Of a stretch of 12,422 nt of DNA, positions 6,135 to 12,106 are shown piece after piece; within the stretch, counting starts at the first letter, position 1, and the number at the start of each line of letters is the position of its first letter. The stretch is taken from NCBI GenBank assembly GCA_023140095.1, contig JAGLMJ010000027.1:1-12422 (forward strand), in the 5' to 3' direction. The notes beneath the pieces were generated by a model. That model was not told the origin of the DNA. It worked only from the letters and a program-made list of their open reading frames with translations, and searched no databases. The stretch is from Candidatus Omnitrophota bacterium (GTDB lineage Bacteria; Omnitrophota; Koll11; Zapsychrales; Zapsychraceae). The translations under genes and the position numbers were made by a program.

Positions 6135-7436
6135 ATGAATACGAAAATCTCATTTTATACATTCGGTTGCCGTCTCAATCAAAGCGAGACCGCCGTTGTC
6201 CAACAGACCTTCAAGATCGACGGCGAGTACAAGATCGTCGATTTCGGAAAGCCGGCCGACGTCGTTGTCGTCAACACCTGCACGGTCACCGAAAACGGGG
6301 ACACGGATACCCGCAAGCTGATCAATAAGATCAACCGGACCAATCCGAAGGCGCGCATCGCGCTTCTCGGCTGCCAGGCCCAGATCCAAAAGGACCGGTT
6401 GACCGCTTTGCCGAACGTCAACTGGGTGATCGGCAACGCGCGGAAGATGGATTTCCTTTCGATCCTTAAGGAGGAAGAGGCCCCTAAAGCGCCGCGGGTC
6501 ATCACACCGGCCATTCCCCGTGAGAGTTTTGAGGTCCCGGCGACCGGCATTGATCCAACGCACACGCGCGCGAATATTAAGATCCAGGACGGCTGCGACT
6601 TTTTCTGTTCATATTGCGAGATCCCTTATGCCCGCGGGCGCGCCCGGAGCCGCACATTCTCGGATATTATCCGTGAGGCCGCAGCCCTAGCCGCGGCAGG
6701 GCACAAGGAACTGGTCATTACGGGGATCAATGTCGGCACCTACAAGAACAGCAAAAAAACAATTATTGATGTGATTGATGCTCTGGAGCAGATCAATGGC
6801 CTCAAACGCATACGGATCTCATCAATCGAGCCGACGACGATCTCATTTGAGCTTATTAAAAAAATGACCAAACCGACAAAGCTCTGCCGTCATCTCCATA
6901 TTCCGCTTCAAAGCGGGAATGATCAGATCTTAAAAAAGATGAGGCGTAAATATTCCGTCGAGGAATTCGGGCGTTTTATCCATAGGGCCTATGATACCGT
7001 GCCGCAGATCTGTATCGGCACCGATGTGATCGTCGGGTTTCCCGGCGAGGCCGATGAATTCTTCGAGGAAACCGCCGAGCACCTGCGTGAATGGCCGATC
7101 CATTATTTCCACGTGTTCAGTTATTCACAACGAAACATGGCGAAGAGCCAGAAGTTGCCCGAAGCCCTATCACAACAGAAGATCGCCGCCCGAAGCGCGG
7201 TGTTGCGTGAATTAGGTTTGAGAAAGCGGCGGGTGTTTTACAAATCATTTATCGGGACAAAACAAAAAGTCCTTTTCGAACAAAGCAAAAAAGGGTACTG
7301 GACAGGATTGACAGATCATTATATCCGCGTTAAGGTAAAATCTGATCGGAAATTAAATAATGCATTTTTAAAAATTAAAATGGAAACGCTTGATCGCCAA
7401 GCGATCATCGGAACACTGGATCAACCTGATGAGTGA
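6135..7436 (+). CDS. mtaB: tRNA (N6-threonylcarbamoyladenosine37-C2)-methylthiotransferase MtaB
   Basis: This 433-aa radical-SAM enzyme converts t6A37 to ms2t6A37 in ANN-decoding tRNAs. The N-terminal UPF0004 domain holds the three ligands of one Fe-S cluster: Cys12 (YTFGCRLNQSE), Cys49 (VVNTCTVT) and Cys80 (ALLGCQAQ). The radical-SAM signature CDFFCSYC gives Cys154, Cys158 and Cys161, followed by IPYARGRARSR. Further family elements are LVITGINVGTY, RISSIEPTTIS, HLHIPLQSGNDQILKKMRRKY and GTDVIVGFPGE. A TRAM-like RNA-binding segment fills the C-terminus after about 365. The RLNQSE form of the N-terminal motif favours MtaB over MiaB or RimO. No clear ribosome-binding site precedes the ATG. It overlaps the next gene by 8 nt (ATGAGTGA), implying translational coupling to the TIR-like protein. 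Confidence 0.95.
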   Translation: MNTKISFYTFGCRLNQSETAVVQQTFKIDGEYKIVDFGKPADVVVVNTCTVTENGDTDTRKLINKINRTNPKARIALLGCQAQIQKDRLTALPNVNWVIGNARKMDFLSILKEEEAPKAPRVITPAIPRESFEVPATGIDPTHTRANIKIQDGCDFFCSYCEIPYARGRARSRTFSDIIREAAALAAAGHKELVITGINVGTYKNSKKTIIDVIDALEQINGLKRIRISSIEPTTISFELIKKMTKPTKLCRHLHIPLQSGNDQILKKMRRKYSVEEFGRFIHRAYDTVPQICIGTDVIVGFPGEADEFFEETAEHLREWPIHYFHVFSYSQRNMAKSQKLPEALSQQKIAARSAVLRELGLRKRRVFYKSFIGTKQKVLFEQSKKGYWTGLTDHYIRVKVKSDRKLNNAFLKIKMETLDRQAIIGTLDQPDE

Positions 7437-7938
7437 AAACAATCCCGAATCCCCATCCCTTGAGAAAATAAAATTTGGCCAGGAGAAAGGCGGGCGCGTC
7501 TGCATTACATACGGCCGGGACAAGATCATGAACAGGCAAGTTGTTTCTTTGATCCGCGAATTAGGGATTGATCCTCTTGTCATGCAGGACGAGGGCAACA
7601 AAGCAAAACCGCTCGCGCAGTTTTTCACTGAATATCCTGATATCTCTTTCGTGATCGCGATCCTCTCAGCCGATGATTGGGTTTACCCTAAGGAAGGCAA
7701 GCCTAACGACGCTTTGATGTATGCCGATCAAGGGGTCGTTTTTCACCTGGGATTTTGGATCGGACGGTTAGACAGAAGCCGCGTGTTTGCGCTGTATTAT
7801 GACCAGCGAAGTTTCCGTTGGCCAACGGAGCACTTCGATGTTATCTACACGCCATTGGATAAAAATGACGCATGGAAAAATGAGCTTGTGAGCCGATTGA
7901 AGGCCGACGGCATTAAGTTTAATACGGAACAGCCATAG
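7429..7938 (+). CDS. TIR-like (Cap12/PF10137-type) nucleotide-binding domain protein with altered active-site motif
   Basis: This 169-aa protein is one TIR-like domain of the predicted nucleotide-binding type found in bacterial immune effectors. What is seen: RVCITYGRD (23-31, cf. VFIVHGHD), a helix ending RELGIDPLVMQDEGN (43-57, cf. LGLEPIILHEQPN), FVIAILSADDW (74-84, cf. FAVVLLTPDD), DQGVVFHLGFWIGRLDRSRV (100-119, cf. QNVIFELGYFIGKLGRERV) and a closing FDVIYTPLDKNDAWK. The family's conserved Glu of FELG is His106 here, and the preceding RARQN reads MYADQG. The NADase activity known for related TIR domains may be lost or changed. The ATG at 7429 is chosen over an upstream in-frame ATG at 7390 because it gives the classic ATGAGTGA overlap with mtaB. 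The role is unknown; no companion cyclase or other defence gene is in the window. Confidence 0.82.
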   Translation: MSENNPESPSLEKIKFGQEKGGRVCITYGRDKIMNRQVVSLIRELGIDPLVMQDEGNKAKPLAQFFTEYPDISFVIAILSADDWVYPKEGKPNDALMYADQGVVFHLGFWIGRLDRSRVFALYYDQRSFRWPTEHFDVIYTPLDKNDAWKNELVSRLKADGIKFNTEQP

Positions 7939-7996
7939 GACCGGAATCAGATAAATAGAGATTTTTAAAAAAAATTTTTTATTTATTATCGTTTCG

Positions 7997-8005
7997 TGTT
8001 AAAAT
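7997..8005 (+). promoter_or_regulatory. Putative extended -10 promoter of the pilin gene
   Basis: TGT-TAAAAT forms an extended -10 element (7997-8005). Transcription would begin near 8012, the A of the pilin ATG, so the message may be leaderless; in agreement, no Shine-Dalgarno sequence precedes the ATG. A run of A and T tracts at 7961-7985 lies where a promoter UP element would be. No good -35 hexamer is present. Confidence 0.5.
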
Positions 8006-8011
8006 TGTGCT

Positions 8012-8404
8012 ATGAAAAGAACAGATTCCGGGTTTACATTAGTCGAAATCATGATCGTTGTCTTGATTATCGCGCTCTTAGCTTCTATCGCAATCCCCAA
8101 TCTCCTCAGGGCCCGTATCACCGCCCATGACGCCTCAGCTCAAGCGGCTTTAAAAACGATCAGCACCGCTATGGAGACCTACATAGCCGTAAACACTATC
8201 TATCCTTCCACTGCGACAGCTTTAACAGGTGCCACACCGCCCTATTTACAAGTGGATTATTTTACCGGCATCCATAATGGATTTACCTTTACTCTTGATT
8301 CCTCATCAGGTCAGGTTTATTCCGTTACGGCAGTTCCAGCAAGCGCCAGCCTCGGAAGTTCCAGTTACACAATCAGCACCGGGGCCGTTTTAGTCACCAA
8401 CTAG
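8012..8404 (+). CDS. Type IV pilin / type II secretion pseudopilin
   Basis: This 130-aa prepilin has a short Lys/Arg leader (MKRTDSG) cut by prepilin peptidase before Phe8. The mature N-terminal helix begins FTLVEIMIVVLIIALLASIA and contains the conserved Glu5 of the mature protein, continuing IPNLLRARITAHDASAQAAL. The C-terminal part is a small Thr/Ser/Ala/Gly-rich globular domain (ATALTGATPPYLQVDYFTG and GFTFTLDSSSGQVYSVTAVP), as in short pilin-like proteins often annotated as GspG/PilE-like in Omnitrophota genomes. No Cys pair is present for a D-region disulfide. Whether it builds a pilus or serves a type II secretion pseudopilus cannot be told, as no assembly genes are nearby. The stop codon lies inside a strong hairpin. 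Confidence 0.92.
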   Translation: MKRTDSGFTLVEIMIVVLIIALLASIAIPNLLRARITAHDASAQAALKTISTAMETYIAVNTIYPSTATALTGATPPYLQVDYFTGIHNGFTFTLDSSSGQVYSVTAVPASASLGSSSYTISTGAVLVTN

Positions 8405-8443
8405 GAGACTGTCCGAGGATGGGATTTCCGGACAGCCTCCTAG
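8401..8443. repeat. Large inverted repeat (hairpin) overlapping the pilin stop codon
   Basis: CTAGGAGACTGTCCG (8401-8415) pairs with CGGACAGCCTCCTAG (8429-8443) over 15 bp with a single A-C mismatch and a 13-nt loop. It includes the pilin TAG (8402-8404). It could act as a rho-independent-like end or a 3' stabiliser of the pilin message, but no T-run follows (TAGGCCATCC comes next), so a dispersed palindromic element is equally possible. Confidence 0.75.
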
Positions 8444-8493
8444 GCCATCCTAAAATATCCGTATTTCTCCAAAATTCGTGATTAATCAAAAAT

Positions 8494-8522
8494 TCGGCAA
8501 ATATAAAAAAACATGCTATACT
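8494..8522 (+). promoter_or_regulatory. Putative promoter of the PKD-protein gene
   Basis: TCGGCA (8494-8499, four of six) and TATACT (8517-8522, five of six) are separated by 17 nt, and TGC directly before the -10 gives an extended -10 motif. Transcription would start near 8529, leaving a leader of about 39 nt to the ATG at 8568. An upstream in-frame GTG-type start at 8478 would lie before this promoter, which supports the later start. Confidence 0.6.
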
Positions 8523-8567
8523 ATCCGTTCTAGGAAATTTTTCCCGATAAAACAATTAGGACGAGCA

Positions 8568-10289
8568 ATGAACATACTACGAAATACTGCAAGATACGCC
8601 GTACTTGCCGGCTTCTGTCTATTAACCATTTTAGGAACACCCAAAGAATATCTTTATGCCGATACCCCTTACCAGTACAGAAATACCGCAAATAAACCGC
8701 TGTCAAGCCTAAAATGCAATGAATTTACGTTTGACGCGACCAGATCACAGCTCCCGAAGAGCCCGAACATATCTTTTCTTTGGGATTTTGGTGATGGGAT
8801 AACGAGCGCTGATCCGATCGCTACACATACCTATCAACAGTCAGGCGACTACACCGTCAATTTATCGATCACGGACAACTCCGGATTTGAATGTAGCACA
8901 GCCACAACGTCACAAACCGTCCGGGTCAATATTCCGCCTCACGCATCGTTTATTAGTGAAGACCGGTCCTGCGTTAATGAAGAGCTGACCTTTGATGCCG
9001 GGACAAGCTACGCGGATGGCGGAAAAAGTCTTAAGTATTTGTGGAACTTTGGCGATGGGGATACCCGAAAAAATACTTTGCGGGTCAAAAAATCTTACGC
9101 CAAAGGCGGTAATTACAGGATCCGCTTGACCGTTGATGATCAAAGCGGGACCTTCTGCAGCGAGCAAGTCGCTGAGAAAATGATCCATATCAACGAACCG
9201 CCTTCCGCCGACGCCGGTGAGGACGTTATTTTTCGATGTGTTGACAATAGGGAAGATGCGGTTATTCATTTTGATGCGTCAGCAACAACCGATTCCAATA
9301 ATGATCCTTTAACCTACATTTGGGACTTTGGCGACGGCCATAAGGATAAGGGCATCAAAGCCGCTCATCGTTATGAAGAAGTCGGCAGTTATGACGTTCG
9401 TCTCATCGTATCGGATAATACCGGCATCCATTGCGGAATAAGTGTGGATTTTGTAACCGTAAAAATCAATCAAACGCCTGAAGCCAATGCCGGCGGCGAC
9501 GTGGTCACGTGCGTTGGTGAAGATGTCGCGTTTGACGGGTCCGGTTCTTCTGTCCACAAAAAGGGAACGGCGTTCGCTCAATGGCTCTTTGGCGACGGGG
9601 CCTCAAACAAGGGCCTCTATGCGACCCATCGCTACAATCGCCCCGGAACATATCAAGCGACGCTGTCGCTCGAGAATAAACTTAACGATATGTGCCCGGT
9701 CGCGCGCGACACGCGTGTGATCGTTGTCAATTCACCTCCAACCGTTAAGATGAAAAGCGTGACTTCGGGATGCGTCGGCAAAGAGATCTTTTTCGATGCC
9801 TCATCAGCCGTCGATGCAGACGGTGATGACCTCCAGTATTATTGGAATTTCGGTGACGGCACCACACTTGGCGCCGGATCAAAGATCAGCCACACCTATG
9901 ACCATGGAGGAAGCTACCGGGTCAATGTCATCGTCGATGACCAGAAGGGAACCTCGTGTTCAACTGCGACCGCCAATGTTAATCTCCATATCAACACGCC
10001 TCCGATCGCTAATGCGGGACCTAATTCGTCCTGCTGCGTTCATCGACTGGCTTCATTCACCGCTAGCGCTTCCAGTGACCCTGATGATGACCGCCTAACC
10101 TATACCTGGGATTTTGGTGACGGCTCTACAATGCAGGGAGAAAGCGTAGCTCATGCGTATTCCCACGACGGGTCGTACAACGTGCGCTTAACTGTTGATG
10201 ACCACAGCGGGTCTTCTTGCAATCGGTCGACCGACGGATTTGTCGCTGTTGTCAAAGAAGTCCCTGTCCCGATGATTCACATCCGTTAA
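8568..10289 (+). CDS. Secreted protein of six PKD domains with a Cys pair in each
   Basis: This 573-aa exported protein begins with a signal peptide (MNILRNTARYAVLAGFCLLT, cleavage likely near residue 31, YADTPY). Six PKD (Ig-like) domains follow, marked by WDFGDG 72-77, WNFGDG 159-164, WDFGDG 252-257, WLFGDG 339-344, WNFGDG 426-431 and WDFGDG 514-519, a period of about 87-93 residues. Each also has the H/K-x-Y-x-x-x-G-x-Y strand and an NxPP- or NEPP-like linker. Each domain carries one Cys before the second strand and one after the D-x-S-G turn: 50/109, 135/197, 224/289, 315/376, 402/464 and 489 or 490/551, probably disulfides formed in the periplasm. It ends soon after the sixth domain without an anchor, OmpA or sorting domain. 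The ATG at 8568 is preferred for its signal peptide, a TAGGACGA ribosome-binding site and the promoter position. A surface or periplasmic adhesion or scaffold role is a guess. Confidence 0.9.
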   Translation: MNILRNTARYAVLAGFCLLTILGTPKEYLYADTPYQYRNTANKPLSSLKCNEFTFDATRSQLPKSPNISFLWDFGDGITSADPIATHTYQQSGDYTVNLSITDNSGFECSTATTSQTVRVNIPPHASFISEDRSCVNEELTFDAGTSYADGGKSLKYLWNFGDGDTRKNTLRVKKSYAKGGNYRIRLTVDDQSGTFCSEQVAEKMIHINEPPSADAGEDVIFRCVDNREDAVIHFDASATTDSNNDPLTYIWDFGDGHKDKGIKAAHRYEEVGSYDVRLIVSDNTGIHCGISVDFVTVKINQTPEANAGGDVVTCVGEDVAFDGSGSSVHKKGTAFAQWLFGDGASNKGLYATHRYNRPGTYQATLSLENKLNDMCPVARDTRVIVVNSPPTVKMKSVTSGCVGKEIFFDASSAVDADGDDLQYYWNFGDGTTLGAGSKISHTYDHGGSYRVNVIVDDQKGTSCSTATANVNLHINTPPIANAGPNSSCCVHRLASFTASASSDPDDDRLTYTWDFGDGSTMQGESVAHAYSHDGSYNVRLTVDDHSGSSCNRSTDGFVAVVKEVPVPMIHIR

Positions 10290-10329
10290 TCAATCCAGAT
10301 ATTCTGTATGGTCTTCCAACCCATTTGCC

Positions 10330-10358
10330 TTGACGAAATCGTCATTTGGCGCTATTAT
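10330..10358 (+). promoter_or_regulatory. Strong putative sigma70 promoter with overlapping dyad, upstream of the RhlA-like gene
   Basis: TTGACG (10330-10335) and TATTAT (10353-10358), each five of six, are 17 nt apart. The dyad TGACGA-AA-TCGTCA (10331-10344) overlaps the -35 element and the spacer, as a repressor operator would. Transcription would start near 10365, leaving an unusually long leader of about 109 nt before the hydrolase ATG at 10474; no obvious riboswitch or attenuator fold is seen in it. Confidence 0.55.
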
Positions 10359-10473
10359 TCGCTATATATACTGCAATTAATATTCATATTCCTATTACAT
10401 ATGGCATAAACAAACATATCCCGCAATTTGAACAATGGCCTAAAAAATAAGTCCAAATTCACAAAATACTCTT

Positions 10474-11334
10474 ATGAAAATTGCTCGTCCCATCTATAAA
10501 AGAAAAATTGAATTCGGCAGATTCAGTATTCCCATCAGGGTTTATGGAAATAAGGGCCCTCATCTTGTATGCGTTAACGGTGTCCAGCAATCCATGGCCA
10601 TGTGGCAGAATGTCGTTACCCGTTTTTCCTCCGAATACAGGATCGCCCTTTTTGACTTTCCCGGACAGGGAAAAGCGCAATTCATTTCCGGCCCTCAAAA
10701 ATTATCGTTAAATGAACAAGTGGATATTTTGCATGAAGTCATCAAATCCGCCGAGTTTGACAACAAGACCACTCTTTCAACGGCTTCCTGGGGTGGGGTT
10801 GTCGCTTTAGCTTTTGCTGCCCGATACCCTCGAATGATCAAGCAGTTGGTCCTAGGAAGTATCGGAACCCAGCCGAACAAAAGAATGGTCGAAACGATCC
10901 GGAAGGGGCTATCCATTGATACAGATAACCGGGCAGAAATGGCAGAAGTATTGATCCAGAGTTTTGGCCAAAATCTTCCTGAGAAAATTAAAAGGGACAT
11001 CGCCACACAGTTTCGCTCTATGAACAACGATAATCTGAAAACTTTTAGTGAGCATGGACTGTCTGTAGTATCTACAGAAAATCTAACGGACTTAATCGAC
11101 CTTAAAAAAATTGAGGCCGACACACTTATCTTAATGGGCGAGCACGATACGATTATTGACCCCGAAGATGTCCATTTTCTCGCTTCTAAGATTCCAAATT
11201 GCATAGTAAAAACAGTCATGAATGTCGGCCATTTCATGCACCTTGAAACAAACAATATTTTTGATGTTTATAGCGACGCTTTTGCTGGAAAATATTTTGA
11301 GCCGGTAGCAATCGCGAGCAATAAAAACACCTAA
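10474..11334 (+). CDS. Alpha/beta hydrolase, RhlA/PhaG-like
   Basis: This is a 286-aa alpha/beta-hydrolase-fold protein. The oxyanion-side strand LVCVNGVQQS (31-40), the strand YRIALFDFPGQGKAQ (55-69) and the nucleophile elbow STASWGG (102-108) place the nucleophile at Ser105. The elbow reads T-A-S-W-G rather than G-x-S-x-G. Asp225 (MGEHDTIIDPED) and His253 (NVGHFMHLE) complete the triad. The ASWGG elbow, VNG start, QNLPEKIK segment and GHF-x-x-LE ending resemble RhlA, which condenses 3-hydroxyacyl chains for rhamnolipid precursors, and PhaG, a 3-hydroxyacyl transacylase; RhlA has nearly the same length and triad spacing. The substrate may thus be a 3-hydroxyacyl-ACP or -CoA, but a simple esterase cannot be excluded. 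There is no signal peptide, so it is cytoplasmic. No clear Shine-Dalgarno sequence precedes the ATG. Confidence 0.82.
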   Translation: MKIARPIYKRKIEFGRFSIPIRVYGNKGPHLVCVNGVQQSMAMWQNVVTRFSSEYRIALFDFPGQGKAQFISGPQKLSLNEQVDILHEVIKSAEFDNKTTLSTASWGGVVALAFAARYPRMIKQLVLGSIGTQPNKRMVETIRKGLSIDTDNRAEMAEVLIQSFGQNLPEKIKRDIATQFRSMNNDNLKTFSEHGLSVVSTENLTDLIDLKKIEADTLILMGEHDTIIDPEDVHFLASKIPNCIVKTVMNVGHFMHLETNNIFDVYSDAFAGKYFEPVAIASNKNT

Positions 11335-11346
11335 CTCTCTTAATAA

Positions 11347-11610
11347 ATGACAATGGACTGGGATAAAAATACCGAAGAAAAGTTTAAGCAGCTGATCCAA
11401 AAGATCCCAATCTTCCTGCGCAATATCGCTAACGAAAAAGTATCAAAAGCAGCGGAAGGTTTTGCCGAGAAAGAAAATCGTCCTCAGATTAGCGAAAAAG
11501 ATCTGGTTGATGCTTTTTTTAAGGAAACTCCATTCGGCTTTCACGGCCCAATGAAAACCGACATGGAAGCGGTCGGCATTGATTATACGCAATACGGTTA
11601 TGAAAAATAA
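11347..11610 (+). CDS. Small PCP_red-like helical protein (87 aa)
   Basis: This small protein has a helical region: WDKNTEEKFKQLIQKIPIFL (5-24), RNIANEKVSKAAEGFAEKEN and QISEKDLVDAFFKET. The pattern W-x6-L-x-KIP-x-FLR-x3-x-x-V-x-x-A-E-x-FA-x-x-x-x-x-x-ISEKDLV matches the PCP_red domain (PF08369) seen at the C-terminus of light-independent protochlorophyllide reductase subunit B and in stand-alone small proteins. The stand-alone form has no settled function. The tail FGFHGPMKTDMEAVGIDYTQ then YGYEK is also typical of stand-alone members. It starts 12 nt after the hydrolase stop, so the two are probably one transcript. No Shine-Dalgarno sequence is visible; ATG at 11353 is an alternative start. 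Family call by pattern only. Confidence 0.75.
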   Translation: MTMDWDKNTEEKFKQLIQKIPIFLRNIANEKVSKAAEGFAEKENRPQISEKDLVDAFFKETPFGFHGPMKTDMEAVGIDYTQYGYEK

Positions 11611-11635
11611 AAATTAAGATAGGCCCTAACTACCA

Positions 11636-11663
11636 CCAAATCACACCCCGGGGGTGTGATGGG
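11636..11663. repeat. Palindrome upstream of the carbonic-anhydrase-like gene
   Basis: ATCACACCCC (11640-11649), a centre G, and GGGGTGTGAT (11651-11660) form a perfect 10-bp-arm dyad, flanked by CCAA on the left and GGG on the right. The full 28-nt element has the same length, ends (CCAAA...TGGG) and CCCC/GGGG core as the element at 2455-2482, but the inner arm bases differ and still pair. It ends 7 nt before the preferred start codon of the next gene. Confidence 0.85.
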
Positions 11664-11670
11664 TTTAATA

Positions 11671-12069
11671 ATGAATAAATTAAAATTCGCAACTTGTATA
11701 AATTGCATTGATGGAAGAACACAGGAGCCTGCGATTGCTTTTCTTAAGAAATACACTGCAGTTGACCATGTTGATATGATCACTGAACCTGGGCCTGATA
11801 AAATCCTGGCGCAGCATAAAAATAAGCCCATTATTGCTTCAATAAAAAAACGCGTCCAAATTTCAGTGGAGAAGCATCACTCAAAAATGATTATGATTGT
11901 TGGACATTATGATTGCGCCGGTAACCCGGTTAATTACAGTGAACATCTAAAGCAGATAAGAATGTCAGCAAAGAAAGTTCATCAATGGGAATTAAAGGTT
12001 CCAATTTTAGGCGTATGGATAAATAGAAAGTTTCACGTTAAAGAAGTTTTATTAATAAAAAGCTACTAG
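11671..12069 (+). CDS. Putative beta-carbonic anhydrase-like zinc protein (Pro_CA_2 type)
   Basis: This 132-aa protein has the zinc-site order of beta-carbonic anhydrases in short form. CINCIDGRTQEPAIAFLKKY near the N-terminus gives the C-x-D-x-R element. VDHVDMITEPGPDKIL follows, then IMIVGHYDCAGNP gives the His and second Cys ligands (GHxDCAG). This small version resembles the putative carbonic anhydrase family PF20393 (Pro_CA_2), whose activity is not well documented. The ATG at 11671 is chosen because it starts just before the conserved strand and clears the palindrome; GTG 11656 and ATG 11659 lie inside the palindrome arm. A Shine-Dalgarno sequence is weak or missing. It lies 37 nt before the ThyX-like gene on the same strand. 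It could bind a small carboxylate or bicarbonate; function remains tentative. Confidence 0.78.
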   Translation: MNKLKFATCINCIDGRTQEPAIAFLKKYTAVDHVDMITEPGPDKILAQHKNKPIIASIKKRVQISVEKHHSKMIMIVGHYDCAGNPVNYSEHLKQIRMSAKKVHQWELKVPILGVWINRKFHVKEVLLIKSY

Positions 12070-12106
12070 AGCCGGACACCCGGAACTTTAGAAAGGATGG
12101 TTTTGT

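Noticed and set aside
7390..7428. Longer N-terminus for the TIR-like protein starting at the ATG at 7390
   Set aside because: It would overlap mtaB by 47 nt with no ribosome-binding site; the ATG at 7429 gives the usual ATGAGTGA coupling, and the added 13 residues look like shadow coding.
7961..7985. A-run followed by T-run as an intrinsic terminator for mtaB and the TIR-like gene
   Set aside because: The stem would be purely A-T with no GC base; it fits better as an AT-rich UP-like element of the pilin promoter, though weak termination cannot be excluded.
8478..8567. Thirty-codon upstream extension of the PKD protein
   Set aside because: It would put a charged, non-signal segment before a clear signal peptide and would begin upstream of the extended -10 promoter at 8517-8522.
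9200..9270. Possible frame disruption in the third PKD repeat, which is longer than the others
   Set aside because: The frame is open and the Cys, FGDG and Y-x-x-x-G-x-Y marks stay in register; the extra residues form a loop (RCVDNREDAVIHF).
11656..11670. GTG 11656 or ATG 11659 as start of the carbonic-anhydrase-like gene
   Set aside because: Both lie inside the right arm of the palindrome at 11636-11663; the ATG at 11671 starts right at the conserved strand. The choice is not certain.
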